A stretch of DNA of 64,000 nucleotides from Angiostrongylus vasorum (GCA_018806985.1 JADANN010000458.1:2294001-2358000), one strand, 5' to 3'; positions 38,746 to 51,679 are shown, counted from the stretch's first letter. Notes: generated by a model not told the origin, from the letters alone. Made by a program: numbers and translations.

Positions 38746-39059
38746 GTATGACGTGCTGAGAAACCGAGTTCGAATATGCCAAATGAAGAATGTACTGGTA
38801 TTCTACGTTTATGAAATAACAAGAAAGCCAAATCGGTTTTTTTCAGTTCCAAGAACGACTTACCCCAGTCACTATCATCTGGGTTGCACATTAATGGAAG
38901 GTTGTGCAGTGCTACTCTGCAAGCTAACGTTAATGAAAAGCGTTACGCGCTTTCCTTCTCTACGTTTTTATTTCAGCGGCGCTTTCACAAGCTTCACTTT
39001 GCTTTACGCTTCTTATTTCCTAGCTGTTATGTTTCTGAAATTGCCCACTAAGTAATTCT

Positions 39060-41940
39060 TAAGTACAGAAAACGTGGCCCATCCCATCATCCTTCATTTT
39101 TCCCAATCTTGTGGAAGACGTAGTAGTTCCCGTTTTCTCAAGCTTATCTGATTTCGACCTTACGCAAATCGTCAACCAAAATCAAAAACTGGGTGTTTAT
39201 AAAATTATTTTTCGTAAGCTCAAAAATTATGTCCGAGATTTCCCTGCGATGAAATCACTTAGTCGTTTAGGTTTCCTGCTGGTATGACTCCTTCAGGCCC
39301 TTCATAAAAGTGAAATCGCACGAGGCGCCAATCATTGTGAAGAATCAACGATTTCTTAGAGGTCTCATGTTTCTGATCAAAAAACGGAGTGTCCTAGTTA
39401 GCATTGCCAAGATTAAACGGAATTCGTTGCTTAGAATCTGAAGATTAGATGATCTGAAGGTCCTCTAATAAAAAATGAGCCACTGCTGTGGAGTATTTCA
39501 TTTTGAAGAAAAGAAGTTCACCAGTAAAACAACAGGAATAATGATGCCCAGAAGCTATCGACAAGTTGACTTTATTGCGCCTTCGTTCCACTCTCCGGCT
39601 TTGCATTTCATTTCGAGTTTTTCCCAAACAGCGCAATCATTCCCACGCTATTTTTGTCCTCAATTAGACCTTGGATTGTTCCGAATGCCTGCATCAAGCG
39701 TGTTGACAAACCTCTCTGGCTTTATCGTCTTACTTGACTTCCTTACAGTTATCAACTAGTCTCCTTCTCTTCAATTTTATTTCCGCGTTTTAATTCGAAT
39801 CCACGGGAATACAGGAGCATCTTCAGGCTTTCAATCGTAGTTTTGGTCTTCTGCTGCTTGTTTGCTGACACTGACAAAGTTCCTCCTCCACACAGTCTTC
39901 TTTATCTCCACTTGCCAACCCTCCACATCGCCAACCTTGATTACTCGGTCGCAATCGATTACCGCCTAGTAATACATCACCCGGCGAACAGAATCGTATA
40001 TTCGATTGTATTTTTGTGATCGATTATGTATTGGTTGTTGGGTGAATTCTGTACTCGTCAAGTTATCCGGATTTGTTATCCAGTTTTTTTCGCAATCTAA
40101 TCGAAATGCTGTCCTGAATTCCCGTTATACTACTGTCTTCTTCAGCGTATTGACTATGAAGCTGAGTCGGCAGTGTAACGGTCGCTACCTTTCCTACCGT
40201 CTCCATAACTTCCACCTACGCTTTACGTTTACTCTCAGTGGATTATCCACAAATGTTTATTATGCAGTAGCATCTCCTCTGTTATCGGATTTTTCGAGGG
40301 TTTGCAATAATTATTTGTTCTATTTTCCGTCTACAGTTGGGCGTGTTTTTTGTTCCTTCCTTCCCCTTAGACTGCTTGCCTTCTTTTTCCTCGTCAGTTT
40401 GAATTCATCCTTCACTACTCGATCCAGCATATCTTATTATTGTAAGCAAACATACACTGAAATAAACAGACAGTGGCCAAAGCGAGGCGATCAAGTAGCA
40501 GTTGGCTACCGTTTTTTGTGAACTTTTGAGACTTCTCGACTTGGAATTTGCAGAAAACAAAATTCCGAAGACCGACTTCCAGTTGACTTCGGCATTAACC
40601 AATGAGTTATGGCTTCCTTACACCCTATTCTTGATGGCTAACCCTCCAACCAGTTTCCCAGTGACTTACACTTGGGGATCTTTCCCTAATCTTGTACCGC
40701 ACACTATTTACGCATTAAAAAAGCCACTAGAAACATGGAAAGAGAATGCTGGGTTTATAGGTGAAATGCTGCCTATAAGTGAGACGGTGCACTTGAAATT
40801 CCATCCTACTTCTTCTTCATGTTATAACCTTCCTACTTTGGAAGGCGTTCTCAGTTTTTCGTTGTGCAGATAGAGTTCATTTATTGCACCCCGCGGGATC
40901 AGCGTATATTCATTGCCTACTGAAACAGCCCATAAAATGTGATGCAATGAGCATTTGGAGAAATCCCGCGGGATTACAGAGAACAAATCTTACTGCAAGA
41001 TATTCTCATTGCAATTCTTTCCATATTTTCCTTGACGACGATGCTCATGACTTCGTTAGGAAGTCTCAACGAAACCACTTCGTCATGGGTGTTCTATTCC
41101 AGCTTTTCTCGGTGACTTGGGTTTTGTGCTTTTATGAGATAGCTTACCCACAGTGCTGCATATTTTCTAGTCTACTAAGTTCGTTTTGAGTTTTTCAGCC
41201 TGGTCTTTGGTATTCATATCCATTACAAGTTCCTCCGAGTCCTTACTAATATGGGCATGATGGTTCTATATGTTCAAACAATTGCATCATTCTCAAATGA
41301 GGGATCTCGAGTCCCTTATTCACTAGGAGTACCCACGTAGTTAATACGAGGATGAATGACAGATAGCAACCATCCACAGGTACAGAAAGATTTAAGCAAT
41401 GTTCCGAAGCCTGTGTTGCGGTGCTATAGTTTCCGTACATTCGTCATCACATTCGTACATGCCTGTGTGGATGTGCGTAGGACATCATTCGGACATCGGA
41501 CGTCATTCGCCGCTACCTCTAACGAATTACTTCCAACCTACTCTATGAAATCCGACAAGCAGGTGCCTGTTAGCTCTTGCTCAGAACAGCGAAAATAAAC
41601 CCACAGATCAACATTGGGAGGATGAAGGGCTGTGGAGAATTGACCCAAATCAATCTGGCTGTGAAGAACGCGAACGCGCCGAAACATTTTCTTAATCGTA
41701 CTTCTATAACAACTCGCTATTAGCTTAATAATTCAAGAAAATATTAGAGGTGAAGTGCCTACGAGACGCATGACATCATGCGAATCCTTCGGGCGAGTGG
41801 AGCAGATTTTTTAAGTTCTGGATAGCGACAACGCTCATGGAGGCCTTAATGATGCATACTCTAACCATTTGATGATTAAAACATTATAGGCAGTGGAAAC
41901 GAAAAGGGACAAAACTTTTTGCATATGAATAAAGAGTACT
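39060..41940. other. No supported gene
   Basis: AT-rich stretch with several open frames of 90-170 codons (for example 40006-40521 and 40502-40873), most beginning at TTG rather than ATG. None shows a domain, consistent codon use or splice sites. A faint ribozyme-like relic lies near 41657-41691 (GCGCCGAAACA). Confidence 0.45.
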
Positions 41941-41984
41941 TTGTTTAACTGATAGGGGTTGTTACTAATATTTAACACAGTCGA

Positions 41985-42085
41985 CTGTGGACATCGACTC
42001 GGATCGCGCGCTCTAAGAAAGACGGAGATGTCGAAACGTTAGCCGAATAAATATTGATAAAACCTCGTGCTAGCTTGTCAATGAG
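41985..42085 (+). repeat. Decayed hammerhead-bearing element on the + strand
   Basis: GATGTCGAAACGTTAGCCGA with AATAAA, then AACCTCGTGCTAGCTTG match subfamily A. The CTGATGA block is mutated to CTAAGAA, so the core is broken. Confidence 0.5.
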
Positions 42086-43239
42086 ACAAGGTACATTGAT
42101 TAATTATCCCGATGTTAAATAAAAGTTCGTTAACAACGAATGAAGAGTGTTCGTTGGAATTGTAAGACTAAGTTTCCATCGGTTCACACTATTGAGATGA
42201 AAGACGTTCAACTGTCGAAATACTCGAGAATTCTTCTACTCGGAAATTCACCTGGAGGAGAATCACAAGAACACCAATTCCCTAAGTCACCTTTGTATGT
42301 GATGCCATTTATATCTAGCGCCTTTGATTTCAGTTTTGATCACCAGTAATCTTATCGATCCTTCACAGGGTGTGCTCGACCTCGTTTTGCAGACGCTATA
42401 CCTCCTAGATTAGTCAGGCTTCAAATCGGATTAGTGTAACTTGCCTGGATATCCTTGGATTTGCTTAGATAGGTACGTTCTACTTTCCAGGGATTTGCTT
42501 AAATTTCTCCTCATATTCCGGTTATGTCAATGAGTTTTTCAAATAGCAGTGTTGTCAGTAGGAGTCGCATGGGATCGCCAAACGAACCACACGTCTTTAG
42601 CAGTCGTCGCCGTCCTCTAACGAAGTGAGACGGCCATGTTGTAAGACCGCTTTGTGTCTTCGTTCCTTCATTGTTTTTTCTCACATTTGCTCTTCTTATT
42701 ACTCACACATTTATGTCTTCACACTATAGCTAGCGCCTTGGTGAAATTATAAAGAAGTCGGATGAAGTGACGAAGTCTCGTGTGTGTTGATGGAGGCCTG
42801 TATGCCTCCTTGCTGTGATATTGCTAGTTGACTACGATTGTGTTTATTTCGTACAGCGAGTGTCTGCTACATAAGATTCTGGGCGCACTTTTCTTCTGTT
42901 CACCCAGTTGTGTACTCGCTCCACTTTGAGTTAGTTCCTCAGTTGATTACTTTGACGATAGACAGAACTATACCTTGCACAAAACCGAACCCAAAAACGG
43001 ACACCGTCATACGCTACCTGTTCATTCTGGTTTTTGTCGCTACAGTGCAGGTTCTTGTTTATTTTTTCCGGAAAGTGCACACGATGCACTCGAGATTACG
43101 CCAGTGTTTTTCAATTTCGAAGAAGAACACTTGTTTCAATAGCGATAGCCACTATTTCATCCCTGCTTAATTGTTTATTGTTTTCTCATCCTTTTCTAAT
43201 TCACTGTCACCATATATTATATGGTAGATCCTGTACTAA

Positions 43240-43445
43240 TTCCCACGACCGACTTTATATCAACTTCGGCATTGATCGACCAATTCTTCATTAATTCTTG
43301 TTGAGCAAACACGAGGTGTTATTTTACTTCGTTCTTTACGAGCAAGCTGACGTTTCGACGGATTCCGCCTTCTTGAGAGCCTGGAAAGGTCAAGTTCGTC
43401 AACGTCAGCTTGCTCGTAATAAGGAAGTAAAATAACACCACATGT
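43240..43445. repeat. Palindromic hammerhead-bearing element, subfamily B
   Basis: Left arm (about 43316-43352) and right arm (43400-43439) are inverted copies carrying GTGTTATTTTACTTC and its complement. The minus-strand core reads CUCAAGA instead of CUGANGA, so one essential G is lost. The upstream flank CGACTTTATATCAACTTCGG matches other copies. Confidence 0.6.
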
Positions 43446-43469
43446 TGCTCAACAAAAATATAAAGAATT

Positions 43470-43860
43470 AAGTGGTAGATACGAGACGTTTATTCGGATG
43501 ACGTTTCGACGTCTTCACCTTCATAAGACCCGACGATCCTTGTCGATGGTCCACAATTGGTCCTCTTCTCGATGTGGCGTCTGTCTCGCATCGAACCGGA
43601 TCTTCCTCAGTTGAGCATCTCGAAGCATTCGATTCGATTCGACTCGAGATGCTCAACTGAGGAAGATCGGGTTCGATGCGAGACGAAGACGCCACATCGA
43701 GAAGAGGAACAGCTGTGGACCATCGACAGGATCGTCGGCTCTTATGAAGACGAAGACGTCGAAACGCCAGCAGAATAAACATCTCGTATCAACCTCGTTT
43801 AAGCTCAGCAATTTAAACACAGGGTTGATTATTACAGTACGGAGGTTAAATGATAGTCGG
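43470..43860. repeat. Large palindrome of subfamily A elements
   Basis: Two arms of about 150 bp meet around 43633 at GAGCATCTCGA/TCGAGATGCTC. Each arm carries a ribozyme-like core near its outer end (43500-43542 minus, 43732-43776 plus). Both have CUUAUGA where the core needs CUGAUGA, so neither is expected to cleave. Confidence 0.7.
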
Positions 43861-43984
43861 TTTCAAAATTATTGTTAAGTGCTGGACATTTAAAAAGATT
43901 GGTTCATCACGTGCGTTTAGAGAGAAGGACAGACGGTAGTGTGTAACTGTAGGGATATCACAGGTAGAAAACAAAGAAAAGCAA

Positions 43985-44390
43985 CTTTTATACACGAACA
44001 AGCTGACGTTTCGGCGGATTTCGCCTTCCTCAGAGCCTGGAAGGTCATGTTGACAGCAATCTATTCGGCCAAACACCTCCATAACCAAACAGAGAAAACG
44101 CTGAACCAAGATTTCAATCACATTGAACACAGCTTTGCACACTCACCGCTTTCTATGAGTCTTCCACTAAATATTTCACGTGGAGACCAACCGCACAGAA
44201 TTCACATGGAAGCGTAATATGCCCCTTCCATCAAAATAACAGCCTTATATACTGCCCAATATCACGCGTGATAATGAGGCATTCTTCCCTGCGGTTCATT
44301 TTCGGATTTCTGCAATTAATCCAGAACGCCTAGAACAAGAATACTAAGAATTACTTGATCAATGCCGAGGTTAATAGAAAGTACAAACTT
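43985..44390 (-). repeat. Hammerhead-bearing element, subfamily B, best copy
   Basis: Minus strand. Contains the intact core at 43999-44040, a body of about 230 bp, GGCATTCTTCCCTGCGGTTC (also at 31255) and a flank ATGCCGAGGTTAATAGAAAG that recurs inverted at 30862. No protein frame of a retroelement is visible. Confidence 0.6.
43999..44040 (-). ncRNA. Hammerhead-ribozyme-like core, subfamily B
   Basis: The best copy. Minus strand: stem I CAGGCU, CUGAGGA, A, stem II GGCG/CGCC with loop AAAUC, GAAAC, GUC cleavage triplet, AGCUUG closing stem I with six pairs (one G-U). Every invariant core base matches. Stem III is the self-complementary ACGU without a loop, so a dimeric form is likely needed. 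Function is inferred, not shown. Confidence 0.55.
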
Positions 44391-44984
44391 GTTCTTTGGG
44401 AGAAATAGAACAGTAGGACTTCTTAAGAACGGGATTTCTCAAGCTGTCAGGCTTTCAATATCGCAAATGTGCGAGAAGAATTCTTGTTGTTGATAAGCCT
44501 TTCGTGTCACATTAGTCTTGAGATGAACATGACAAGGGAGAATAAGAGAGTGCAAATGGCATGCAAAAATTCTTTTGAATTGTGGATCAAACCGGGTGTG
44601 CTGCACTAATATGGAGCACAGCACGTCTACCATCAGTCGAAAGCTTCATTGTCAATCCTCCTGCATTACCTGTCTAGCTCTATAGCAATTCGCTGCGCTT
44701 GACCGACGAGCAATATGGTTTCGCTATGATGATGATATTTGGCGCCTTTAAGAAGATTAACTCGTCATTTGTTGGTAAATCTTTGTTTTTGTTTATCAGT
44801 AGTGGGATAATATTTTGTTCAGTTCTGTTTGGTCTTTTTCTTTAAAGTGAGTTCGTATCTCACAATGGGTTCCCCCTTCCTTCGTGAGCCCCCTTCGTTT
44901 TTCGTTTTACTCATTTGGTCTGCTCATATGATACTCATAAGAAATTCATCCCATTTTTTTTATTCTGCAAATTTTTCTAGGTTT

Positions 44985-45178
44985 TAATAGATAGAAAACT
45001 AGCTGAGAGAAACGCAGCGCAAACGCGTCCGTGGCGCAGTGTGTAATGCACGAATCCCTGGAAAGGGAAATCGTGGGTCGTTCTGGTCCGGGGTCCAAGT
45101 TTTGCGAATATCTCAGCATTGTTGTGGTTAATTTCGCATAGTACTCTGCCATGAAAATTGTAGTAGGCAGTAAATAAA
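44985..45178 (+). repeat. SINE-B copy, 5' truncated
   Basis: Begins at AACTAGCTGAGAGAAACGC, with tRNA-like GTCCGTGGCGCAGTGTGTAA and a degraded B box, then TTTTGCGAATATCTCAGC and GTAGTAGGCAGTAAATAAAA at the end. Confidence 0.75.
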
Positions 45179-45179
45179 A

Positions 45180-47150
45180 ACGAAAACATGTTTATTTAAT
45201 ATACTTAGATATTTTAAGACCCTGTAATACAGGACTGCGTCATTATGGCGAACTATAATAATACTAGTTACTTATAGATCTCCACTCCAACATTATCCCT
45301 TGCAAACTGTACACATCCAGATGTTGTGGGCAAATCTGCGAATCCTGTTGGAAAGCAAGCAGAAAAATCCATGCGACGTAACGCTAACGGTTTTATCACC
45401 CAGTAGTGGACCTAATTGGTCATGGCTAGGGCTATTCGTCCATGCTAAGAAGGAGTTCGACATTCCACTAGGAAGCCCAGCTAAAATACTGGGGAATCCA
45501 CAGATACTTTGTTTTCAATGATGGAGTAAAAACAAAGGGCGTAAAATGTGGACGATTGGAGACTGGTGCTGCCCGTTCGATTTAATCGATGATTAACGGG
45601 ATCAGAGGGGATTCGAGTGAAGTGGAAGCGAAATCTGACATGCAGTGTTCGTTAGTCGTTGTAACGAAACGTACAGTGGTGTGTAAAGTAACATGCAACA
45701 CCCCAAAGGATGCTTAACAGCATGGTCCCAACCTGAACCGGAATCGGCCTGGTAGGCACTGGTCCCCATCCGAGGTAAGCAGATGAGGCCGCACACCTCC
45801 GCTGGATCAGAAAGGCGGAGACGAATCAACACTATCGCTCCCCCAAAGAAAAACCTACAATGCTTTAGAGGCTTCGCTTATCCGAAAAATCATGAGGATA
45901 TTTTCGTTTATTTCACTCTAAGATCTAGTGTGAACAGTGCACGTTATCACAGAAAGCGAAAGCTTTTTTTTCCGAATTCAATGAACACGTGCTGTTTTCA
46001 TGGCATCCTTCCTCCTGCTCTACACAAACTGTGTGTGATTTTAATGGCATTCTTTATCATTTCCAAGACGTGCTTGTAGTTTTAAATGCATTACTTTCTG
46101 ATCGTGATCGGTCCTTATCACAGGATTTCTCTAGGGTCTCGTCTCGTTTTCCATCACTTCATTTGCCGTACCGGTTCCACAGACAACTGCTATTGCTGCA
46201 GCAATCATTTCCGATGTCGCCCGTGCCATTCATTCTGCATGCACCAGTTAGATTTCACAGATCTGGTATATTACCAACTGAAGCTAGTTTCCATCATATC
46301 TGAGTACTGTCTGCAGCTGTCAGGATGATATGATTTTAAACATTTCAGTATTCTGTTGAATATTCTATTGTACAAAAGCGATTGTCAAGTTGAAGCAAAT
46401 GAACAGGTGTCAGTAAACTAATCACAAGAGACACTATCGTTGCAGAATTGGCTGCAGTCTTCGAAGGGTTCTTATCCTAAGAGAGCAAGATTTTCCACAT
46501 GGGCGGCCGATAACTTCCAATTTGGGCAAGTAGGGTAGCCTCAGCATGACATTCTTTAATGGAAATCACGTTCAACATCATCTAATGTGTCAGCGAGGAG
46601 GGGAAGACGGTGAATCCTTATATCGTTGCCGAAGCCGTTTTCAAACTCCGCCTCACCGTAACTCGCGAAAGGCACTTCTGTGGCTTTTTTCCGTCGAAGG
46701 TTGTATTTCGACCACAAAACCAATTCATCAAGAGAAATTCCATCCTGCAAAATAAAATGGTCTTCCTATAGTGTCATTGGTGTCTGCTGCAGACACGCTC
46801 GCGTTGAAGTTTATTAACACTTTCGCAACGAAGCTGGTTTTTCGGAAACTGACGATAATTTCGCGATCGATAAATTATTTCAGAGGTCCAGCACTTCATA
46901 GATTCGTGGCAGGGACTCTGCTCTATCCCACTGGTTCTTTGTATTGTTTTTAAACAGTGTCCTTTTAAATCTAAATTTGTTTAGAATAATGACTTTTATA
47001 GTCCTGGCAGTGAAACTTGAGGCTTTCGAGGCTCTCAACTCATGAGCGGCAGCTGCAAACATGAAGATAAATGGGAACGCCATCGTCTCTTGCTAACAAA
47101 ATATATGCCGTTAGCTCTCGAATGGTCAACATTTTATCATGATAACACAA
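45180..47150. other. No recognised gene
   Basis: A slightly GC-richer, structured-looking stretch at 45590-45840 (GGCCTGGTAGGCACTGG and surroundings) was examined and matched nothing I know. The rest is AT-rich. Confidence 0.4.
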
Positions 47151-47396
47151 GAGAGCTCGTGTGGTGCAGTAGTCGGAGGCGCCCTGCAACACACACGTGG
47201 AATCGATCTCTGCACCCATAGTCCACCAAGCCTTCCATCCCACCGGGGTCGGCGAATTGGTACCAGACTTTTCTGGAAGGATTGTAGCACTGGCTCGATA
47301 CATCGGTAGGCCACTGCGAGTCATTATAACGGCCAAATATGCATTCAATCACTTTCGAAGGATGCTCAATGAGGTCGAATGCATGGCGCATCCCTT
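47151..47396 (+). repeat. SINE-A copy, 3' truncated
   Basis: CTCGTGTGGTGCAGTAGTCG head, GGAATCGATCTCTGCACCC B-box region and full body. It ends abruptly after GGCGCATCCCTTG. Confidence 0.82.
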
Positions 47397-47626
47397 GTCT
47401 TGTAGACAAAGATTTGTAAAACTTAATACTTCTTATTGCACTCAATAAGCCTCATGAGCATGAGACATGTTGATGTAAAGTTGAAAGCCGCCGTTACTTT
47501 CGCGTTGCATGACTCCTATGGAGGTCACATCTTCGCGTAAATGCGAAGTATTTAGGTCGTACCTTGATCTCTTCTTTTGGATTTTAGTTCCAAAAAATTC
47601 CAACATGAGAAAATGTCTCTCAAGAA

Positions 47627-48110
47627 TCATGAAGTTCCCAGCTTCAAGATTTCTAGCAGTTGAGAATTATCGTCAGTTGTCGGAAAACGAGTTTCACGCG
47701 TTATGTGTAAAACATAACAAGATCGGCGGCAAATTAACAGCGACTTCTTAAATAAGTGGAATATCCGCCCAGTTTGTCGATAATGTTCGGGAAGCTGCCG
47801 GTTGCTTGAGGACGTAGTAGCGAAGGGTTGTGTTTGGACTTGCAGCCTTCTCGAATAAGGCGTACGTAGCACGTCCGAGCTGTCGACCACGGAACAGCCT
47901 TCCTTGTGCCCCTGGGTGCCCGTTGATCGTATCACTCGTCGACCATCAGCAACGGCAGCGCGAACGGGTTTTCCTTCCTTCGACTGTTTTCCACGTTGCT
48001 CTCCTTCCGTTCGTTTTCCGTCCAGTGCACATTCCGTCCTCAAAATCAGCCGAATTTCTCGTCCATGCCCACGAACAGTCCTTCCATGCTGTCTTATCAG
48101 CGCTTTTTTT
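47627..48110 (-). other. CpG-rich patch with protein-like minus-strand frames
   Basis: Between 47820 and 48090 the DNA is far richer in CpG than its surroundings. A 138-codon minus-strand frame from ATG at 48043 is open. A second minus-strand frame reads HNPSLLRPQATGSFPNIIDK, and a short upstream frame reads MEGLFVGMDEKFG. They may be parts of one gene interrupted by introns or errors, or a first exon with its promoter. I recognise no family. Confidence 0.3.
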
Positions 48111-51060
48111 TGATTAGTTTGTTGTCTTTTGTGTCTTTATCCGTACGTCTTTTCGTTCTGTAAAAGAAAGCAGATCTTCTTTTTCCTTTTGGATTGGGAT
48201 TATCAATAGACTGTATCATACAAAGATTGGTTCAGTTTCTGTGAAGATCTTCAGGAAACGATATTACACCAGCTACTAAAGTCCTAACTTGAGATTAAAA
48301 AATAAGCCTCTGCGCAGTATTTCTTTCCTTGAAATTACGGACAAACTAGTGCGTTAGAAAATTCCAAGACCGACTTTCTTCTAACCTCTGCATTTTTTGA
48401 CCTCGTAAACTTAATGTGTTAGCCTACGACCTTCTTATGACCTTTGTGATCTGTCAACAATTCTTTAGAAAGGTGAAAACTCGATGAGAACATCAGGCTA
48501 TGAGGTATTAGTGCGTAGAAGTTCTTAATCGACTGAATAAGAAAGGTTTCACGCTGGCGCCCACTCACATATTCTCAGTTATGACGTTTCCATCCCTCTA
48601 TTTACATTTAATGAAAGAACGTGCACCATATCCAGCTTAGCCTTCTTGATGTCGAACCAGCTATACAGGCGATGACCAGAACCAGGCATGAAATTTAGCC
48701 ATCGATTCTCACTGATGATTATTGCGAGGAAAAATAGCGATATGAGGAAGAAAACTGTCGAAAGCACTGTGTCGAAACATCGCCCATCGCTACACACGCA
48801 CAATAAATACGCACGTCCACTTTCAAGACCTTTGTTTTTTCGTATTTAACGTTAGAGAAGTTGAAAATAAAGAATGGAAGCAGTAAACTGGAAAAAGGAG
48901 GCTTGTAGTCTTCATCTAGGAATGCTTGGCGATCAGTGTGAGTAGTGTGTGAGCACGCAAAATGTTTCTAGTGTCAACATTGAGCCAGCTGTTTTTGCTT
49001 TCTTTTTTACTAGTGCTCCTCGTGACCCCTTGCACACTCAGTTTTTACAAATTTGGTTAGATCTTCCTTCGTTGCTTGTTTTCTTCTTCGTATTTCGCAG
49101 TTCTAATGTACATACGTTTCTCTTTTGATTCATTAGAACTTGACTCTCTAATTGCTTCACTGCCCAAATTAATAAGGGGAGTATTTGGTGTCGAATTGCG
49201 TTATGTAACAAGGTGTCCCACAGCATAACCTCATCCAAGACAAATCTGAAATTTCCATCATAAAGAACAAAGAACAGCGTAAATTAAACCAATGCCAACC
49301 GCCATAGAAGAAAACCTAATCGCAAAGCGGTAAGCCCACGTTCTAAGACGCAAGTGACGGCGACGATATCCCCTAGCAACCCCTAAATTAGCACTCAAGG
49401 AAAAGCCTGTACAACCATTGAGGTTACTAGTCAAGTTGGAATTTTCTTCGCAATGCACAATCTGTGAGAATGAGCCATTTAAGCTGTTTTTGAAACATCT
49501 ATCGATAATACGTGGCCAATCCTCAAACACGAATGACCGGGTCTGCTGAGTCGCTGAGTAGTGCTGAGTAGTGCATCGTTTACATATTTTTCTTCTGTTC
49601 TCTATTCTCTTAATTATTTGCAACGAAGGGTATCAAAATTGTAGTGTGTAGAATGATTGCATATAACTGCGGTACATGTTTGTTCACATTCGTTGTGGGA
49701 GCCGCTCTGGAGCACCGCCTTTGCCAATGCCGCCCCCTATCCAGCTTCTCTCGTCTTCGGACCTATTTCAGCTTCCTCCCTTGCCACTCTCCCTCTCACT
49801 TGGGCTATCTAAGTGCACTGTCTAAGTCGCGTCGTTGAATGATAAAAGCTATGTGAAGACGCTTGCAAGTGCTACTGGCAGCCTTCATCTCTTGAGGAAA
49901 TGTTGCAGTTCCTGACGACTGTAACGGTAGATCTATCGTTTTCCACAATATCGAACGTTTATAGCCTCGTTTATCGTTTGAAGTACATGTGTTGATGACA
50001 AACTTTGACACCTAAACACTTTTTTTAATTGCCGATGTCATTTCAAGTTCAGGCCACAATATAACGCTTTCTGTTCAGCGAGACCAAAACAACGTGGCTG
50101 AGTTAATCGATAGCTTTCAAACGCCAAAAGCAGTTGCTTATCTGTAGAGATCCGAGCGCTGCGTGGTCGCTCCACTGTGGCCACCCTTGTCGGGGATACC
50201 GCAGCTTTCCGACTGGGCTCTGGGCTCTTGACACATTGCGCTCAGCCGTGTTTGGTTTGCATGCTGCCCGACTCATCTTGCCGAAGCACTGCTGGATGGA
50301 GTTGTTGTTGTCCTCATTATGCCACGTCGGAAAAAAAGCTGATAGATCTGTGACATAAATGAGTCGTCTGATTGGCAGAATATTTCTGTGTGTGTTTAAT
50401 ATTGGAGTCCACTTATTTTTCTAGTGACCATGAAGCACGAGGGTTTTTACGTCCAAACTTCGTGTTGCCATTATCATCGTTTTGTAACACTACACCCTTA
50501 ATCCTTTTAAAATTCGCGTTAAAAATGTCCATTTATTGCATTGATATAGTTTGAAAAATCATGGTAAACAAAGCGAAACCGAGTAGCCAGTCTGCGCTCG
50601 CAAATTCAGAGGCGGAGAACTTTGTTGGCTTTAGGACAATGAGCTTCTTAAAGATGTCATGTTCGTTCGGAATCTGGCAGAACGAAGGTGTTTGAGGTTT
50701 GCCTCTCTGTCTTAAATGTCTAAAATGTCTTTGTTTGATGAACAAAGTATTTAGAATTTACTTCCCTATGTTAAACTTGGATGACCTGCCCAGATGAATT
50801 CCTTAATGACTTTTTTCGTGGCCGCTTTCAAGTAGCGGTTCGATTTCGAACGCAAGGTCTGAGCGATTGATTGAGAAGGTAATTCAACATGACGTCACTG
50901 TGTTGTCTTCTAGGCATAAGTGCTGAAATTTGATAGCAATGATAACGATGGTATACCACCACAATAATAGAGGAAACTTGTTTGCAGTCCTAGATGCGGT
51001 TATCATCTTTGTATCACATGTAACTGTCATATATCACATTATCTTAACTTTCATTTACTC
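48110..51060. other. No supported gene
   Basis: AT-rich with two GC-richer spots (49690-49760 and 50145-50330). Open frames of 60-121 codons show no domain. The minus-strand frame 49258-49623 ends in a possible hydrophobic segment but lacks other support. Confidence 0.4.
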
Positions 51061-51074
51061 CCTATTCATTTTAG

Positions 51075-51310
51075 ACTCCAGCTTCAGCCCAACTGGGTTT
51101 AATGCTGATTTGTGCTCTGCAGATTGTTCCTTTTGACAGGTGATTGCTGATAGCACCAACAGAGTTAAAAAAACTGGCTGAGAGAAACACAAAGCAAAGG
51201 CCCTGCGTTGAGAGCACGTAAGCCCTTAATAAGAGTAGTCGTGGGTTCGAAGCCCACCAGAGGTTCTGAACTCTGCTCATATATCAGAATCCTTGTGGTT
51301 ATCATATATC
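51075..51310 (+). repeat. SINE-B copy
   Basis: CCCAACTGGGTTTAATGCTG, GACAGGTGATTGCTGATAGC, CTGGCTGAGAGAAACACAAA and a strong B box (GGGTTCGAAGCCC) at 51243-51255. Confidence 0.75.
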
Positions 51311-51679
51311 AGTTATCCGTGTCGATGCTAAGAAGTTTCTTTTGGTCCTGTGTTTAGATTGTAGAATCAACCACACTATCCTAGTTCGCAAAACTTCCTT
51401 GTATTGAAGTACAGGAACGGCAGCAAAAGCGTGGGGAAGGTGACACACGTAATGACACAAGAGGTCTTCGCCTGCGTGACACTATAGGTGTTTGTGTTAT
51501 TGCGGAAAAATTCTATTTTGGCAAGAATTATCGGTACATTGCCAAAACATCAATGATCTGATTCTGTTTCTCTACAATTCCGTGTGTTTGCTTACCAACA
51601 TTTTCAACAAAAATGTTTTTGAGAAATTCTAAAAAAGCGTGTTCATACGACGAACTGAACTCAGCTTCATCTGTTTATA

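Noticed and set aside
40006..40873. Overlapping open frames of 171 and 123 codons
   Set aside because: Both begin at TTG in AT-rich DNA, have no domain, and show no splice or promoter context. Chance is the best explanation.
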